Of a DNA stretch of 30,245 nt, positions 15,978-24,253 are shown piece after piece (position 1 is the stretch's first letter; each line of letters starts with the position of its first letter). The notes beneath the pieces are model-generated. The model did no database searches and was not told the DNA's origin. It worked only from the letters and a program-made list of their open reading frames with translations. This DNA comes from SLRI01 sp964576715 (GTDB taxonomy: Bacteria > Pseudomonadota > Alphaproteobacteria > Geminicoccales > Geminicoccaceae), in assembly GCA_964576715.1 (NCBI GenBank), contig CAZNWE010000053.1, positions 1 through 30,245 on the forward strand. Reading direction: 5' to 3'. Both the position numbers and the translations under genes were made by a program.

Positions 15978-17012
15978 CTAGCGAGCCGCCAGCGCCACGG
16001 CCGCGGCCGGTGCGACGCGCAGATGCAGCGCCCGGTGGTCCGACCCCGGCAGGCGGATCACCTGCCGATCGAGGAGCTGGAGCCCGCGGCCGGTCAGCGC
16101 ATGGTCGATGGCGATCCGCAGCGGCCACGGCAGGGCGGCGGGCCAAGTGCCTTCGATCCCCCGGGCCGCGACAAGGCTGGTCCGGGCGGCTAGACCCCGC
16201 AGCAGCCGGCCCCAGGGGGCCGCGTTGAAATCACCGACCAGCAGCAGCGGGCCGTCGAGCGGTGCGAGCATCTCGACCAGACCGTCGACCTGCCGTTCCT
16301 GCACGCGCAGGCGGCCAGGCGGCAATGGCTGATCGAGATGCACACCGGCAACTGTGACCGAGCCGAACGTGGTGGCGATGCGCGCGGCACTCATCGCGAT
16401 GCGCCGCTTGCCCTGCCAGTTGCTCAGATCAGCCTGGATCGGCAAGCGCGACAGGATCGCGCTGTCGCAGGACCAGTGGGCAAGACAATCGGCCCGATAC
16501 GGATAGGCGGTCGCCAGATCGCTCAGGATCGAGCGGCCGTCCGCATAGAGCTCGCTGAGCACGACGACGTCGGGGCCGCGGGCAATGATCGCCTCGGCCA
16601 TTGCCGGCAGTTCCCGGTTCCGCCACCAGACATTCGTGAACAGGACCTCCACCGCAGCTGGCGCCTCGGCGCTCGCCCGGGCGGGGAATAGGCTCGGCTG
16701 CAGAACGGCCAGCTGCAGCAGCAGGCCGAGCAGGCCGCAGGCCACCGCAAGCCAGCGTCGCCAGACGAGAAACAGCAACACCACAGCCGTGGTCATGGCC
16801 GCTGTCTGGATCAGGAACTGGCCGAGAAAGTCGAGCTTGACACTGTAGGCACCCAGCCACGGCGCTGCCGTCAGCAGCCCAATCAAGCCGAGCAGCGGCG
16901 AGGGCCAGTAGCGCCGCACCTGGGCATGCAGTCCATGGCGCGGCGGCTCGGCCGGGGCGGTGCCAAAGTCCTTGGGCATCTGGTCCAATCGTTCTGGAAC
17001 AAGGCGGGGCAT
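15978..17012 (-). CDS. membrane-anchored endonuclease/exonuclease/phosphatase family protein
   Basis: The protein joins an N-terminal membrane region of three helices (YWPSPLLGLIGLL, LDFLGQFLIQTAAMTTAVVLL and WLAVACGLLGLLLQLAVL) to a full EEP phosphohydrolase domain. The active site looks complete: FTNVWWRNR, the glutamate in VVVLSEL, LVGDFNAAPW with the Asp-Asn pair, AIDHAL and GSDHRAL with the final Asp-His. Members cleave phosphodiester or phosphomonoester bonds; substrates range from DNA to lipids. The catalytic domain probably lies in the periplasm. The start is uncertain: ATG at 17012 or 16979, neither with a strong ribosome binding site, and the frame is open to 17147. Substrate is unknown. 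Confidence 0.8.
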   Translation of the reverse strand: MPRLVPERLDQMPKDFGTAPAEPPRHGLHAQVRRYWPSPLLGLIGLLTAAPWLGAYSVKLDFLGQFLIQTAAMTTAVVLLFLVWRRWLAVACGLLGLLLQLAVLQPSLFPARASAEAPAAVEVLFTNVWWRNRELPAMAEAIIARGPDVVVLSELYADGRSILSDLATAYPYRADCLAHWSCDSAILSRLPIQADLSNWQGKRRIAMSAARIATTFGSVTVAGVHLDQPLPPGRLRVQERQVDGLVEMLAPLDGPLLLVGDFNAAPWGRLLRGLAARTSLVAARGIEGTWPAALPWPLRIAIDHALTGRGLQLLDRQVIRLPGSDHRALHLRVAPAAAVALAAR

Positions 17013-17223
17013 CGCGTGATCGGGGCGCCTGTCGGCGTTACACTGGTCGGCCGTTCCACGGCTGTGATGCCAGACCACCCTGAAAAAGTCCTTAACGCGC
17101 CGGTTTGCTGCAATGCAACAGCGCAAGCCGCGGCGCCACGCATTCACCCTACTGCCCAGCCGAGACGGCTCGTGCTAGAGACACCTCGACTGCGCCAAGA
17201 CAAGCATCAGGGAGGGCAGGGCT

Positions 17224-18387
17224 GTGCCTAAAAAACTGAAGGTCGCGATTATCGGCTATGGCTTCATGGGCAAGGCGCATTCGAGTGCGTATGCCAACGT
17301 CAACCACTACTTCACCGACCTGCCCTACCAGATCGAGCGCCGGGTGGTCTGCGGCCGCGATGGCGACCAGGCCAGGGCGTTCGCCGCGGCCTGGGGCTTC
17401 GCCGACGTGGAGACCGACTGGCGCCGGGTGATCGACCGCGACGACGTCGATCTCGTCGACATCTGCGTGCCCAACAATCTGCACAAGGAAATCGCGATCG
17501 CCGCGGCCGAGGCTGGCAAATGGGTGGTGACAGAAAAGCCGCTCGCCATGGACGTGGCCGAGGGCGAGGCCATGGTGGCGGCGGTCGAGAAGGCCCGGGT
17601 CCCGAACATGGTCTGGTACAACTACCGCCGGGTGCCGGCTGTCAGCCTCGCCAAGCAGCTGGTCGACGAGGGTCGGCTCGGCCGGCCCTATCACTACCGG
17701 GCGCAGTTCCTCCAGGACTGGACCATCGCCCCCGACGTGCCGCAGGGTGGGGCAGCGCTTTGGCGACTCGACGCGGCAGCGGCGGGCTCCGGCGTGACCG
17801 GCGACCTCTTGGCCCACAATATCGACACGGCAATGTGGCTGAACGGGCCGATCACCAGGGTGATGGCGGAGACCGAGACCTTCGTGAAGGAGCGGCTGCA
17901 CCAGGCGACCGGCAAGGTCGAGCCTGTGGGCATCGACGATGCCTGCATGTTCATGTGCCGCTTCGCCAACGGGGCCATGGGCCTGTTCGAGAGCACGCGC
18001 TACGCCCGCGGCCACAAGGCCTTGAAGACGCTGGAGCTGAACGGCGAGGACGGCTCGGTGCGCTTCGACCTGCACGACCCGCAATACCTCGACTTCTTCG
18101 AGTACAAGGCGAAGGAGACGGGCGGCAAGGTGTCGAGCCACGTCGCCGGCTGGCGGAAGATCCACGTCACCAATCACGAGCATCCCTACATGGACCACTG
18201 GTGGGTGCCGGGGCTGACCATCGGCTACGAAGCGACCTTCCTCCATGCATTGGCCGATTTCCTGGCGGCGGCCGATACGGGCCGCTATGCCTCGCCCACC
18301 TTCAAGGATGCGCTCGAGACGCAGAAGGTCTGCGACGCGGTGCTGCGGTCGGCCCAGTCGGGCGGCTGGGAGCCGACCGGGCTTTAA
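17224..18387 (+). CDS. Gfo/Idh/MocA family oxidoreductase
   Basis: This 387-residue NAD(P)-dependent oxidoreductase belongs to the glucose-fructose oxidoreductase / inositol dehydrogenase family. It shows VAIIGYGFMGKAHSSAY (cofactor-binding, residues 6-22), CVPNNLHKEIAIAAAEAGK, and VVTEKPLAMD with the conserved EKP lysine, followed by the beta-sheet substrate domain with NYRRVPA, the H in LLAHNIDTAMW and a C-terminal HALADFLAA segment. A GTG start at 17224 follows GGGAGGG. It is probably the first gene of an operon with the DJ-1 protein and an ABC importer. Substrates of the family are mainly sugars and cyclitols, so it may oxidise the imported compound or a product of it; this is inference. 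Confidence 0.9.
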   Translation: MPKKLKVAIIGYGFMGKAHSSAYANVNHYFTDLPYQIERRVVCGRDGDQARAFAAAWGFADVETDWRRVIDRDDVDLVDICVPNNLHKEIAIAAAEAGKWVVTEKPLAMDVAEGEAMVAAVEKARVPNMVWYNYRRVPAVSLAKQLVDEGRLGRPYHYRAQFLQDWTIAPDVPQGGAALWRLDAAAAGSGVTGDLLAHNIDTAMWLNGPITRVMAETETFVKERLHQATGKVEPVGIDDACMFMCRFANGAMGLFESTRYARGHKALKTLELNGEDGSVRFDLHDPQYLDFFEYKAKETGGKVSSHVAGWRKIHVTNHEHPYMDHWWVPGLTIGYEATFLHALADFLAAADTGRYASPTFKDALETQKVCDAVLRSAQSGGWEPTGL

Positions 18388-18406
18388 CCAACAGGGAGCG
18401 ATGAGC

Positions 18407-18994
18407 ATGAGCGGCAAGAAGATCTTGATGCTGACCGGCGAGTTCAGCGAGGAGTACGAGATTTTCGTCTTTCAGCAGGCGATGGAGGCGGTGGGGCATA
18501 CCGTCCATGTCGTCTGCCCGGACAAGAAGGCGGGCGAGTTGATCAAGACCTCGCTGCACGATTTCGAGGGCGATCAGACCTATACCGAGAAGCCGGGTCA
18601 TCTCTTCGAGCTCAACAAGACCTTCGCCGAGGTGGACACCGGCGATTACGACGCGGTCTATGTCGCCGGTGGCCGCGGGCCCGAGTACATCCGCATCTAT
18701 CCGCGGGTGCAGGCGATCGTTCGTGAGTTCCACGAGGCCAAGAAGCCGATCTTCACCATCTGTCATGGCGTGCAGGTGCTGATCGCGGTCGAGGGGGTGG
18801 TCAGCGGCAAGCGGGTCGCGGCCTTGCAGTATTGCGAGCCCGAGGTCCGGCTCGCCGGTGGGATCTACGTCGATGTGCCGCCCGATGGGGCGATCAGCGA
18901 CGGCAATCTCGTTTCGGCCAAGGGCTGGCCGGGGCTCGCCGCCTTCATGCGCGAGTGCCTGAAGGTGCTGGGCACCGAGATTTGCCACGGCTGA
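18407..18994 (+). CDS. DJ-1/PfpI family protein
   Basis: The 195-residue protein has the DJ-1/PfpI (class I amidotransferase-like) fold: KKILMLTGEFSEEYE at the N-terminus, VYVAGGRGPEYIR, and FTICHGVQVLIA, with the nucleophile cysteine in the ICHG elbow. Members act as glyoxalases, deglycases, hydratases or proteases, and a broad function cannot be picked from sequence. The start at 18407 has GGGAG eight bases upstream; the ATG at 18401 is only two bases from it. It sits 19 bases after the oxidoreductase gene, with a substrate-binding protein gene following after about 210 bases, so co-transcription with both is likely. Confidence 0.9.
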   Translation: MSGKKILMLTGEFSEEYEIFVFQQAMEAVGHTVHVVCPDKKAGELIKTSLHDFEGDQTYTEKPGHLFELNKTFAEVDTGDYDAVYVAGGRGPEYIRIYPRVQAIVREFHEAKKPIFTICHGVQVLIAVEGVVSGKRVAALQYCEPEVRLAGGIYVDVPPDGAISDGNLVSAKGWPGLAAFMRECLKVLGTEICHG

Positions 18995-19203
18995 AAGGCG
19001 CTCCATCGCCTGCCGTGCCGGCCGCTCTTGAACGACCGGGTGGCACCGGCCGACCCATTTCGTACTTGTCAGCGCCGGGCTTCTCGCCTTTGCTGCAGTG
19101 CAAGCGGCCAGAGGGGCAGCCGGCCCGAAACAACCGAGTGGGCGATCGCCGATGGGTGCTGCCGACGCGCAGTGCCTGCCGGCCAGCAAGGGATGACGAC
19201 CTC

Positions 19204-20229
19204 ATGCAACTGCGCAGCGACTTGATGGCGATGGTGGCCACGGGTGCCCTGGTGCTCGGGCTCACGGCCGGCGCGGCTTCGGCTCAGACCAGCATCAACT
19301 TCACCCTCGACTGGGCGTATCAGGGCCCGACCTCGGCGATCATCGCCGCCGAATCGCTCGGCTACTTCGCCGAGGAGGGGCTTTCTGTCGGCATCGACAG
19401 CGGCAGCGGCTCGGCCGGTGCGGTCACCCGGGTAGCGTCGGGCGCCTATCAGATGGGCTTCGCCGACATCAACGCGCTGGTCGAGTTCACCGTCCAGAAC
19501 CCGGAGCAGGAGGTGAAGGCCGTCTTCATGGTCTATGACGCGGCACCCTTCGGCCTCTACACGCTCAAGTCGTCCGGGATCGAGACGCCCGAGGACCTGG
19601 TCGGCAAGCGGCTCGGCGGGCCGGTCTTCGATGCCTCCTATAAGCTCTTCCCGGCCTTCGCCGCCAAGGTCGGCATCGACGAGGCCGCAGTCCCCCGGGT
19701 GAACATGGACCCGCCGCTCAGGGAGGCGATGCTGATCCAGGGCGAGGTCGACGTCATCTCGGGTCACTACTTCTCCTCGATGCTCGATTTGCAGTCCCGG
19801 GGCGTGGCCGAGGAGGACATCCACTACATGCTCTACGCCGATCACGGCATGGACTTCTACGGCAATGCGGTGATCGCGTCGGGTGACTTCATCGAGAGCA
19901 ATCCCGAGGCGATCGCCGGCTTCAACCGGGCGGTCGCCAAGGCGATGCAGTTCATCATCGAGAACCGCGAGGAGGCGGTGGCGATGGTCGCCGAGTACGA
20001 CCCGCTGATCGACCAGGAACTGGAGGTGCGGCGGCTGGGCCTCGCCATCGACATCAACATCGACACCGACTACACGCGCGCCAACGGCTTCGGCGGGGTC
20101 GACCGCGAGCGGCTGGCGAGTTCGATCGACCAGCTGGCGACAGCGCTCGGACTGGCGAACCCGCCCACCGTCGACGACATCTGGACGGACGCCTTCCTCC
20201 CTGATGCCGAGCTGCGGCAGCTGCCCTGA
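19204..20229 (+). CDS. NMT1/THI5-type ABC transporter substrate-binding protein
   Basis: This 341-residue periplasmic protein starts with a signal peptide (hydrophobic core VATGALVLGLTAGAASA, cleavage after ASA) and continues with the type 2 binding-protein fold of the NMT1/THI5/SsuA superfamily. Family features are TLDWAYQGPTSAIIAAESLGYFAEEGL and the GADINALVE-like FADINALVEF loop, then GKRLGGPVFDASYKLFPAFA and QGEVDVISG. The superfamily includes binders of pyrimidines, taurine, sulfonates, nitrate and riboflavin precursors, so the ligand is open. The ATG at 19204 has AAGGGA upstream. I saw no TPP-riboswitch core in the 209-base gap before it. Confidence 0.9.
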   Translation: MQLRSDLMAMVATGALVLGLTAGAASAQTSINFTLDWAYQGPTSAIIAAESLGYFAEEGLSVGIDSGSGSAGAVTRVASGAYQMGFADINALVEFTVQNPEQEVKAVFMVYDAAPFGLYTLKSSGIETPEDLVGKRLGGPVFDASYKLFPAFAAKVGIDEAAVPRVNMDPPLREAMLIQGEVDVISGHYFSSMLDLQSRGVAEEDIHYMLYADHGMDFYGNAVIASGDFIESNPEAIAGFNRAVAKAMQFIIENREEAVAMVAEYDPLIDQELEVRRLGLAIDINIDTDYTRANGFGGVDRERLASSIDQLATALGLANPPTVDDIWTDAFLPDAELRQLP

Positions 20230-20254
20230 GGCTGCGTGACCGGAGAGCCCGGCG

Positions 20255-21037
20255 GTGAGCTTCATCGGGATCGATGCCGTCTCGCTGCGCTACGGCGGGG
20301 ATGAGGGCACGCTCGCCGTTCAGGATTGCTCGCTGACGATCGAAAAAGGCGAGTTCGTGGCCCTGGTCGGGCCGTCGGGCTGCGGCAAGTCGACCCTCTT
20401 GAAGATGGTCTCCGGCCTCGAATTGCCGTCGGGCGGGCGCATCCGGCTCGACGGCAACGAGGTCAAGGGGCCGCAGCACGGCATCGGCATCGCCTTTCAG
20501 AACGCCACACTCCTGCCCTGGCGGACGACCCTCGACAACGTGCTCTTGCCACTCGAGGTCAGCCGCGAGCACCGCTCGAGCTTCCGGCGCAAGCGGCAGG
20601 AGCATGTCGAGCGCGCCATGGCGCTGCTCAAGACCGTGGGGCTCGACGAGTTCGCCGGCCACGCGCCCTACCAGCTCTCGGGCGGCATGCAGCAGCGCTG
20701 CAATCTCTGTCGTGCCCTGATCCACGAGCCGGAGCTCTTGCTGCTCGACGAGCCTTTCGCCGCCCTGGACGCGTTTACCCGCGAGGAGCTCTGGGGGGTA
20801 CTGCAGCAGCTGTTCATGGACCGCCGGTTCACGGTCATCTTGGTCACCCACGATTTGCGGGAATCGGTCTATCTCGCCGACACCGTGCACGTGGTGAGCA
20901 AGCGGCCGGGGCGGATCGTGCTGACCAAGTCGATCGATCTGCCGCGGCCGCGGACGCTGGAGCAGACCTTCGACCACGGCTTTGTCGACATCGTCCACGA
21001 GCTTCGGGATGCGATCAGCGAGGTCAGGGCCAGTTGA
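20255..21037 (+). CDS. ABC transporter ATP-binding protein
   Basis: The 260-residue ATPase drives import for the adjacent binding protein and permease. Motifs in order are Walker A GPSGCGKST, the Q-loop FQNATLLPWRT, the signature LSGGMQQR, Walker B LLLLDEPFAALD and the switch histidine in VTHDLRES. The sequence resembles the SsuB/TauB branch. GTG at 20255 is the start, with GGAGAG seven bases upstream. Its stop overlaps the permease TTG start by four bases, tying ATPase and permease translation together. Confidence 0.93.
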   Translation: MSFIGIDAVSLRYGGDEGTLAVQDCSLTIEKGEFVALVGPSGCGKSTLLKMVSGLELPSGGRIRLDGNEVKGPQHGIGIAFQNATLLPWRTTLDNVLLPLEVSREHRSSFRRKRQEHVERAMALLKTVGLDEFAGHAPYQLSGGMQQRCNLCRALIHEPELLLLDEPFAALDAFTREELWGVLQQLFMDRRFTVILVTHDLRESVYLADTVHVVSKRPGRIVLTKSIDLPRPRTLEQTFDHGFVDIVHELRDAISEVRAS

Positions 21038-21801
21038 CCCAGAGCACCAAGCTGCAACTGGCCCCCTGGATCGCCACGATCGCGCTGTTCGCTGCCTGGG
21101 AGATCGGCTGCCGGGTCTTTCAGGTCCCGGAGTTCATTCTGCCGACCCCGTCGGCGAGCATCGCCGCGTTCTTCCAGTACTTTTACGCCATCATGTTCAA
21201 TGCCTGGTTCACCCTCTGGGTGACCATGGTGGGCTTTGCCATCGCGGTCGCTTTCGGCCTCGTGCTCGGCGTGCTGACCGGCGCTTCGGCCCTGTCCTAC
21301 GCCGCCCTTTACCCGATCCTCGTCGGCTTCAACGCGATCCCCAAGGTCGCGATCGTCCCGGTCCTGGTCATCTGGTTCGGCATCGGGGCGGTGCCCGCGG
21401 TGCTCACCGCCTTTCTGATCAGTTTCTTTCCGATCGTGGTCAATGTCGCGACCGGCATCGCCACGCTCGAGCCTGAGCTCAAGGACGTGCTGCGCTCGCT
21501 CGGTGCCCGACCCTTGGATATTCTGCTCAAGGTGGGCCTGCCGCGCGCGATGCCGTACTTTTTTGCGAGCCTGAAGGTGGCGGTCACACTCGCCTTCGTC
21601 GGCTCGGTGATCAGTGAGACCATCGCCGGCAATCGCGGCATCGGCTACCTGATGCTGCAGGCGTCCTCGAGCTTCCGGGTGCCTTTGGTCTTCGCCGGGT
21701 TGATCGTCGTGGCGGTCATGGGGGTCGGGATGTATGCGATTTTCGCGCTGATCGAGAAGCGGATGACCGGCTGGGCGTTCAGAGGTCAGGGCCGGGCCTG
21801 A
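21034..21801 (+). CDS. ABC transporter permease
   Basis: This 255-residue inner-membrane protein is the permease of the importer. It has about six hydrophobic helices and the EAA-type loop SLGARPLDILLKVGLPRAMP (cytoplasmic contact with the ATPase). The start is taken as TTG at 21034, overlapping the ATPase stop as TTGA; the frame gives TQSTKLQLAPWIATIALFAAWEIG, where the first membrane helix begins, so an upstream start inside the ATPase gene is unlikely. The last 16 bases overlap the end of the minus-strand DUF29 gene. No second permease gene is present, as expected for a homodimer. Confidence 0.9.
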   Translation: MTQSTKLQLAPWIATIALFAAWEIGCRVFQVPEFILPTPSASIAAFFQYFYAIMFNAWFTLWVTMVGFAIAVAFGLVLGVLTGASALSYAALYPILVGFNAIPKVAIVPVLVIWFGIGAVPAVLTAFLISFFPIVVNVATGIATLEPELKDVLRSLGARPLDILLKVGLPRAMPYFFASLKVAVTLAFVGSVISETIAGNRGIGYLMLQASSSFRVPLVFAGLIVVAVMGVGMYAIFALIEKRMTGWAFRGQGRA

Positions 21802-22262
21802 GGCTCGGGCGGCAGCCAGTCCGGGTCGAGGATCTGCTCGAGGCTGTAGGGATTCGCGAACGGTAGCTGCTCCAGTGCGGCGAACTCCCGATAGTGCTCC
21901 AGTGCGAAGACGACCTCGTCCCGGGCGTCGTCGAAGAGCTTCGGCAACTGCGCGTCGAGATCGTGCCGCAATGTCGCCGTCATCCGGCGCGCGGCTGATT
22001 TGCGGGCATTGCGCAGGCTCCGGAGCCAGAGGGCTCGAGGCTCCGTGGCGGTCGAGAATTCGAGCTTCAAGAGATGCTCGATCGCCCGTATGACGAAGCT
22101 TCGCACGGCAAAGCGTTGCTCGCTGCCCAAGTCCTCCACCTCCTCCGCCAACTGGTCGAGGTCGAGGCGCGTATTGACGCGCGCATCACGCAGGCGCCGC
22201 AACTCGGCAGCCTGCTGCTTGGTCCACGCAACGAAATCGGTCTCGTAGAGAGTGGTCGCCAC
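21786..22262 (-). CDS. DUF29 family protein
   Basis: The 158-residue product is a DUF29 protein, recognised by the opening TLYETDFVAWTKQQAAELRR, the LDLDQLAEEVEDLGSEQRFAVRS helix pair and the ending NPYSLEQILDPDWLPPE. The family is abundant in cyanobacteria and some Rhodospirillales-type bacteria; its function is unknown. It is helical and charged with no signal peptide or membrane segment. It ends inside the last bases of the convergent permease gene, and about 33 bases separate it from the deoxyribosyltransferase gene upstream. Confidence 0.9.
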   Translation of the reverse strand: MATTLYETDFVAWTKQQAAELRRLRDARVNTRLDLDQLAEEVEDLGSEQRFAVRSFVIRAIEHLLKLEFSTATEPRALWLRSLRNARKSAARRMTATLRHDLDAQLPKLFDDARDEVVFALEHYREFAALEQLPFANPYSLEQILDPDWLPPEPQARP

Positions 22263-22295
22263 GGCGGGAAAGCCCTTTCTCGAACCGCACCCAAT

Positions 22296-22817
22296 CTAGT
22301 CGATCAGCTGGCGCTTGCGAAGCATCACCGCACAGCGGGCGATCGCCGCTGCTGCCGTGGCGTCCACTGCGACCACGCTCTCGGTGATCATCAGGTTCTC
22401 GACGAGGCCGAAATCCTCGATCAGGAGCCCGTCGGCGTCGACCGGCCCGCGCGGGCCGTGGCCTGTGGGACCGACCCGCTCGGCATAGGAGCGCCGGTCG
22501 TGGCTGTAGGCGAAGACCGGCAGGCCCCGGGCGACCGCGTAGCCGATCTCCCAGGCCGTGCCGGGGTCCATGCCCGCCCCGCGGAACGGGCTGATATCGG
22601 CGACGACGGCAGCACTGCGGTCGATCAGCGCCACATTGCCGAGATAGATGGCTCTGCCGGCGGAGATGCCATCGCCGGTCGGCCGTTCGGCATCGGTCGG
22701 GAAGAGGCCGGTGAGGCCCTCGGCGGCGCAGCGTGCTTTCAGCCGGGTCGCGACGTCCTCGACATCCGGAAAAAAGACCTCGGGGCCGGCGAGATAGACG
22801 GCGGGTTCGGACGGCAC
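22296..22817 (-). CDS. nucleoside 2-deoxyribosyltransferase-like protein
   Basis: This 173-residue protein belongs to the family that cleaves or exchanges the N-glycosidic bond of 2'-deoxyribonucleosides. It shows AVYLAGPEVFFPDV near the N-terminus, VALIDRSAAVVADISPFRG, the catalytic glutamate in DPGTAWEIGYA, and DFGLVENLMI, whose asparagine is conserved near the end. GTG at 22817 is chosen because GGGGAG lies seven bases upstream; an ATG at 22850 lacks any ribosome binding site. It is cytosolic. It follows the di-heme protein gene after 48 bases, though its role seems unrelated to iron. Whether it is a hydrolase or transferase is unclear. Confidence 0.85.
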   Translation of the reverse strand: MPSEPAVYLAGPEVFFPDVEDVATRLKARCAAEGLTGLFPTDAERPTGDGISAGRAIYLGNVALIDRSAAVVADISPFRGAGMDPGTAWEIGYAVARGLPVFAYSHDRRSYAERVGPTGHGPRGPVDADGLLIEDFGLVENLMITESVVAVDATAAAAIARCAVMLRKRQLID

Positions 22818-22865
22818 GATGCGGCTCCCCTGCTCGACGGCCGCCAGCATAAGGTCGGCGAGCCT

Positions 22866-24251
22866 CTAGCGCGAGGGCAGCTCGCCCTCGGCCATGGCAG
22901 CGAGTTCGGCCAGAGCCCCCAGATGCCGGGCGTGGCGCTCGGGCGCGTAGAGCGAGCGGGGCTCGGCCGCGGCGACGAACGGGCGTTCGGCGGCGACCTT
23001 TGCTTGCCACGCGGCCAGTTGCTCTGCCGCCTTCGCCCAGTCGCCGCTGTCGGCGTCGAGCGCTATGCGGCGCACGGCCAGCGTCCAGTCGGCGATAACG
23101 GCGCGGATCGACCGGTCGGCGGCGGCGGGCCAGCGCTCGCGGATGTCGCGCAGCTCGCGGCTGACGGTGTCGACGGTGAGGTTGACAACGGCCGCGTCGC
23201 GATCGGCGAGGCTGGTCTCGAGGGTGCCGGCGAAGATCAGCACCTCGCGGAGGTCGAAGGCGACATCCTGCGGTTCGAATGGCTCCTCGCCGTGACCGAC
23301 CGCATCCAGATAGGCGACGAGATCAGCCTCCTCGTTGTCGCTGAGACCGAGCGCGAAGGTGGTGTCGAAATGTTCGACCACGGCAGCGTAGTCGGCGGCC
23401 CGGCCGTCGTGGAAATAGGGTGGCGTCGAATTGGCATTCAACAGTGTCGGCGTGACGAAGGCCCCGCCGGTGCCGATGTCGTGGATTTGCCGGTCGGTGA
23501 AATGCGCCGAAGGCAGGTGGCAGCTGGCACAGCTCATGCCGTCCATGCCGGCGTGAGGCGTGCGGAACAGCTGCTCGCCGCGGCGGGCGGCGGCATCGGC
23601 CGTGTCGGCCAAGCGGCCGGCGGGGCCGAGACGGTCGTTCTCCAGAAACTCGAACTGGAGCTGGTAGGCCACGAGGGCATCGAGGACCAGGGGCGAGGGC
23701 TCCGCCCCCTCGAACTCGCCGACGATCACGTTGCGGGTGAACTCCCTGAGCGAGGCGAAGCGGCCGTCGCGGCCATAAGGTGCGGTGACCGCGAGACCGC
23801 GCAGGCTCGGGATGTCCAGGGGATTGGCGATGCCGTCGGCGGCCCGATGGTTGAACAAGCGATGGGTGACGTCGACCGAGCCCGGGTGTGCGGAGAGGCC
23901 GGGAATGAAGAAGGCACGGTTGATCTCGCCCGAACTGTGGCAAGTGGCACAGCTGATGCCGGCAGCCCGTGCCACCCCGCCCATCAGATCGGGCGCACTG
24001 AACGCCATGTTCCCCAGGGCGACCAGGTAGTTCTGCTCCCGGCCGAGCCGTTCCATCGTCAGGATCTGGCGCGGCTGTTCGAGGGTCAGCGCGCCGAGCC
24101 GGCTGCCTTGCGGCAGCGCGGCTGCGGCGGACAGCACTTCGGGTTCGAAGCTGGTCGCGGCCGCAGTGGGATCGGCGGCGCGCACCTCCGCCGTGACGCC
24201 GGCGAGCAGCATGGCCAGCAGCAGGCCGGCCAGGGAGAGCTGCGCGCGCAT
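22866..24251 (-). CDS. di-heme cytochrome c peroxidase/MauG-like protein
   Basis: The 461-residue product is an exported protein with two c-type heme sites, CATCH and CASCH. A signal peptide (LAGLLLAMLLAGVTAEVRA) opens the chain. Each half carries a related pattern, APYGRDGR and PPYFHDGR, showing an internal duplication as in CCP/MauG enzymes. Family members reduce peroxide or oxidise protein side chains in the periplasm. Its ATG lies two bases after the stop of the imelysin gene, so the two are almost surely co-translated. The long C-terminal extension after about residue 310 (AKVAAERPFVAAAEPR region) is helical and not typical of classical peroxidases. The exact substrate is unknown. Confidence 0.85.
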   Translation of the reverse strand: MRAQLSLAGLLLAMLLAGVTAEVRAADPTAAATSFEPEVLSAAAALPQGSRLGALTLEQPRQILTMERLGREQNYLVALGNMAFSAPDLMGGVARAAGISCATCHSSGEINRAFFIPGLSAHPGSVDVTHRLFNHRAADGIANPLDIPSLRGLAVTAPYGRDGRFASLREFTRNVIVGEFEGAEPSPLVLDALVAYQLQFEFLENDRLGPAGRLADTADAAARRGEQLFRTPHAGMDGMSCASCHLPSAHFTDRQIHDIGTGGAFVTPTLLNANSTPPYFHDGRAADYAAVVEHFDTTFALGLSDNEEADLVAYLDAVGHGEEPFEPQDVAFDLREVLIFAGTLETSLADRDAAVVNLTVDTVSRELRDIRERWPAAADRSIRAVIADWTLAVRRIALDADSGDWAKAAEQLAAWQAKVAAERPFVAAAEPRSLYAPERHARHLGALAELAAMAEGELPSR

Positions 24252-24253
24252 GA

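Noticed and set aside
18995..19203. Possible TPP riboswitch before the NMT1/THI5-type binding protein
   Set aside because: I could not find the conserved CTGAGA-type core; nothing else in the gap looks like a known riboswitch.
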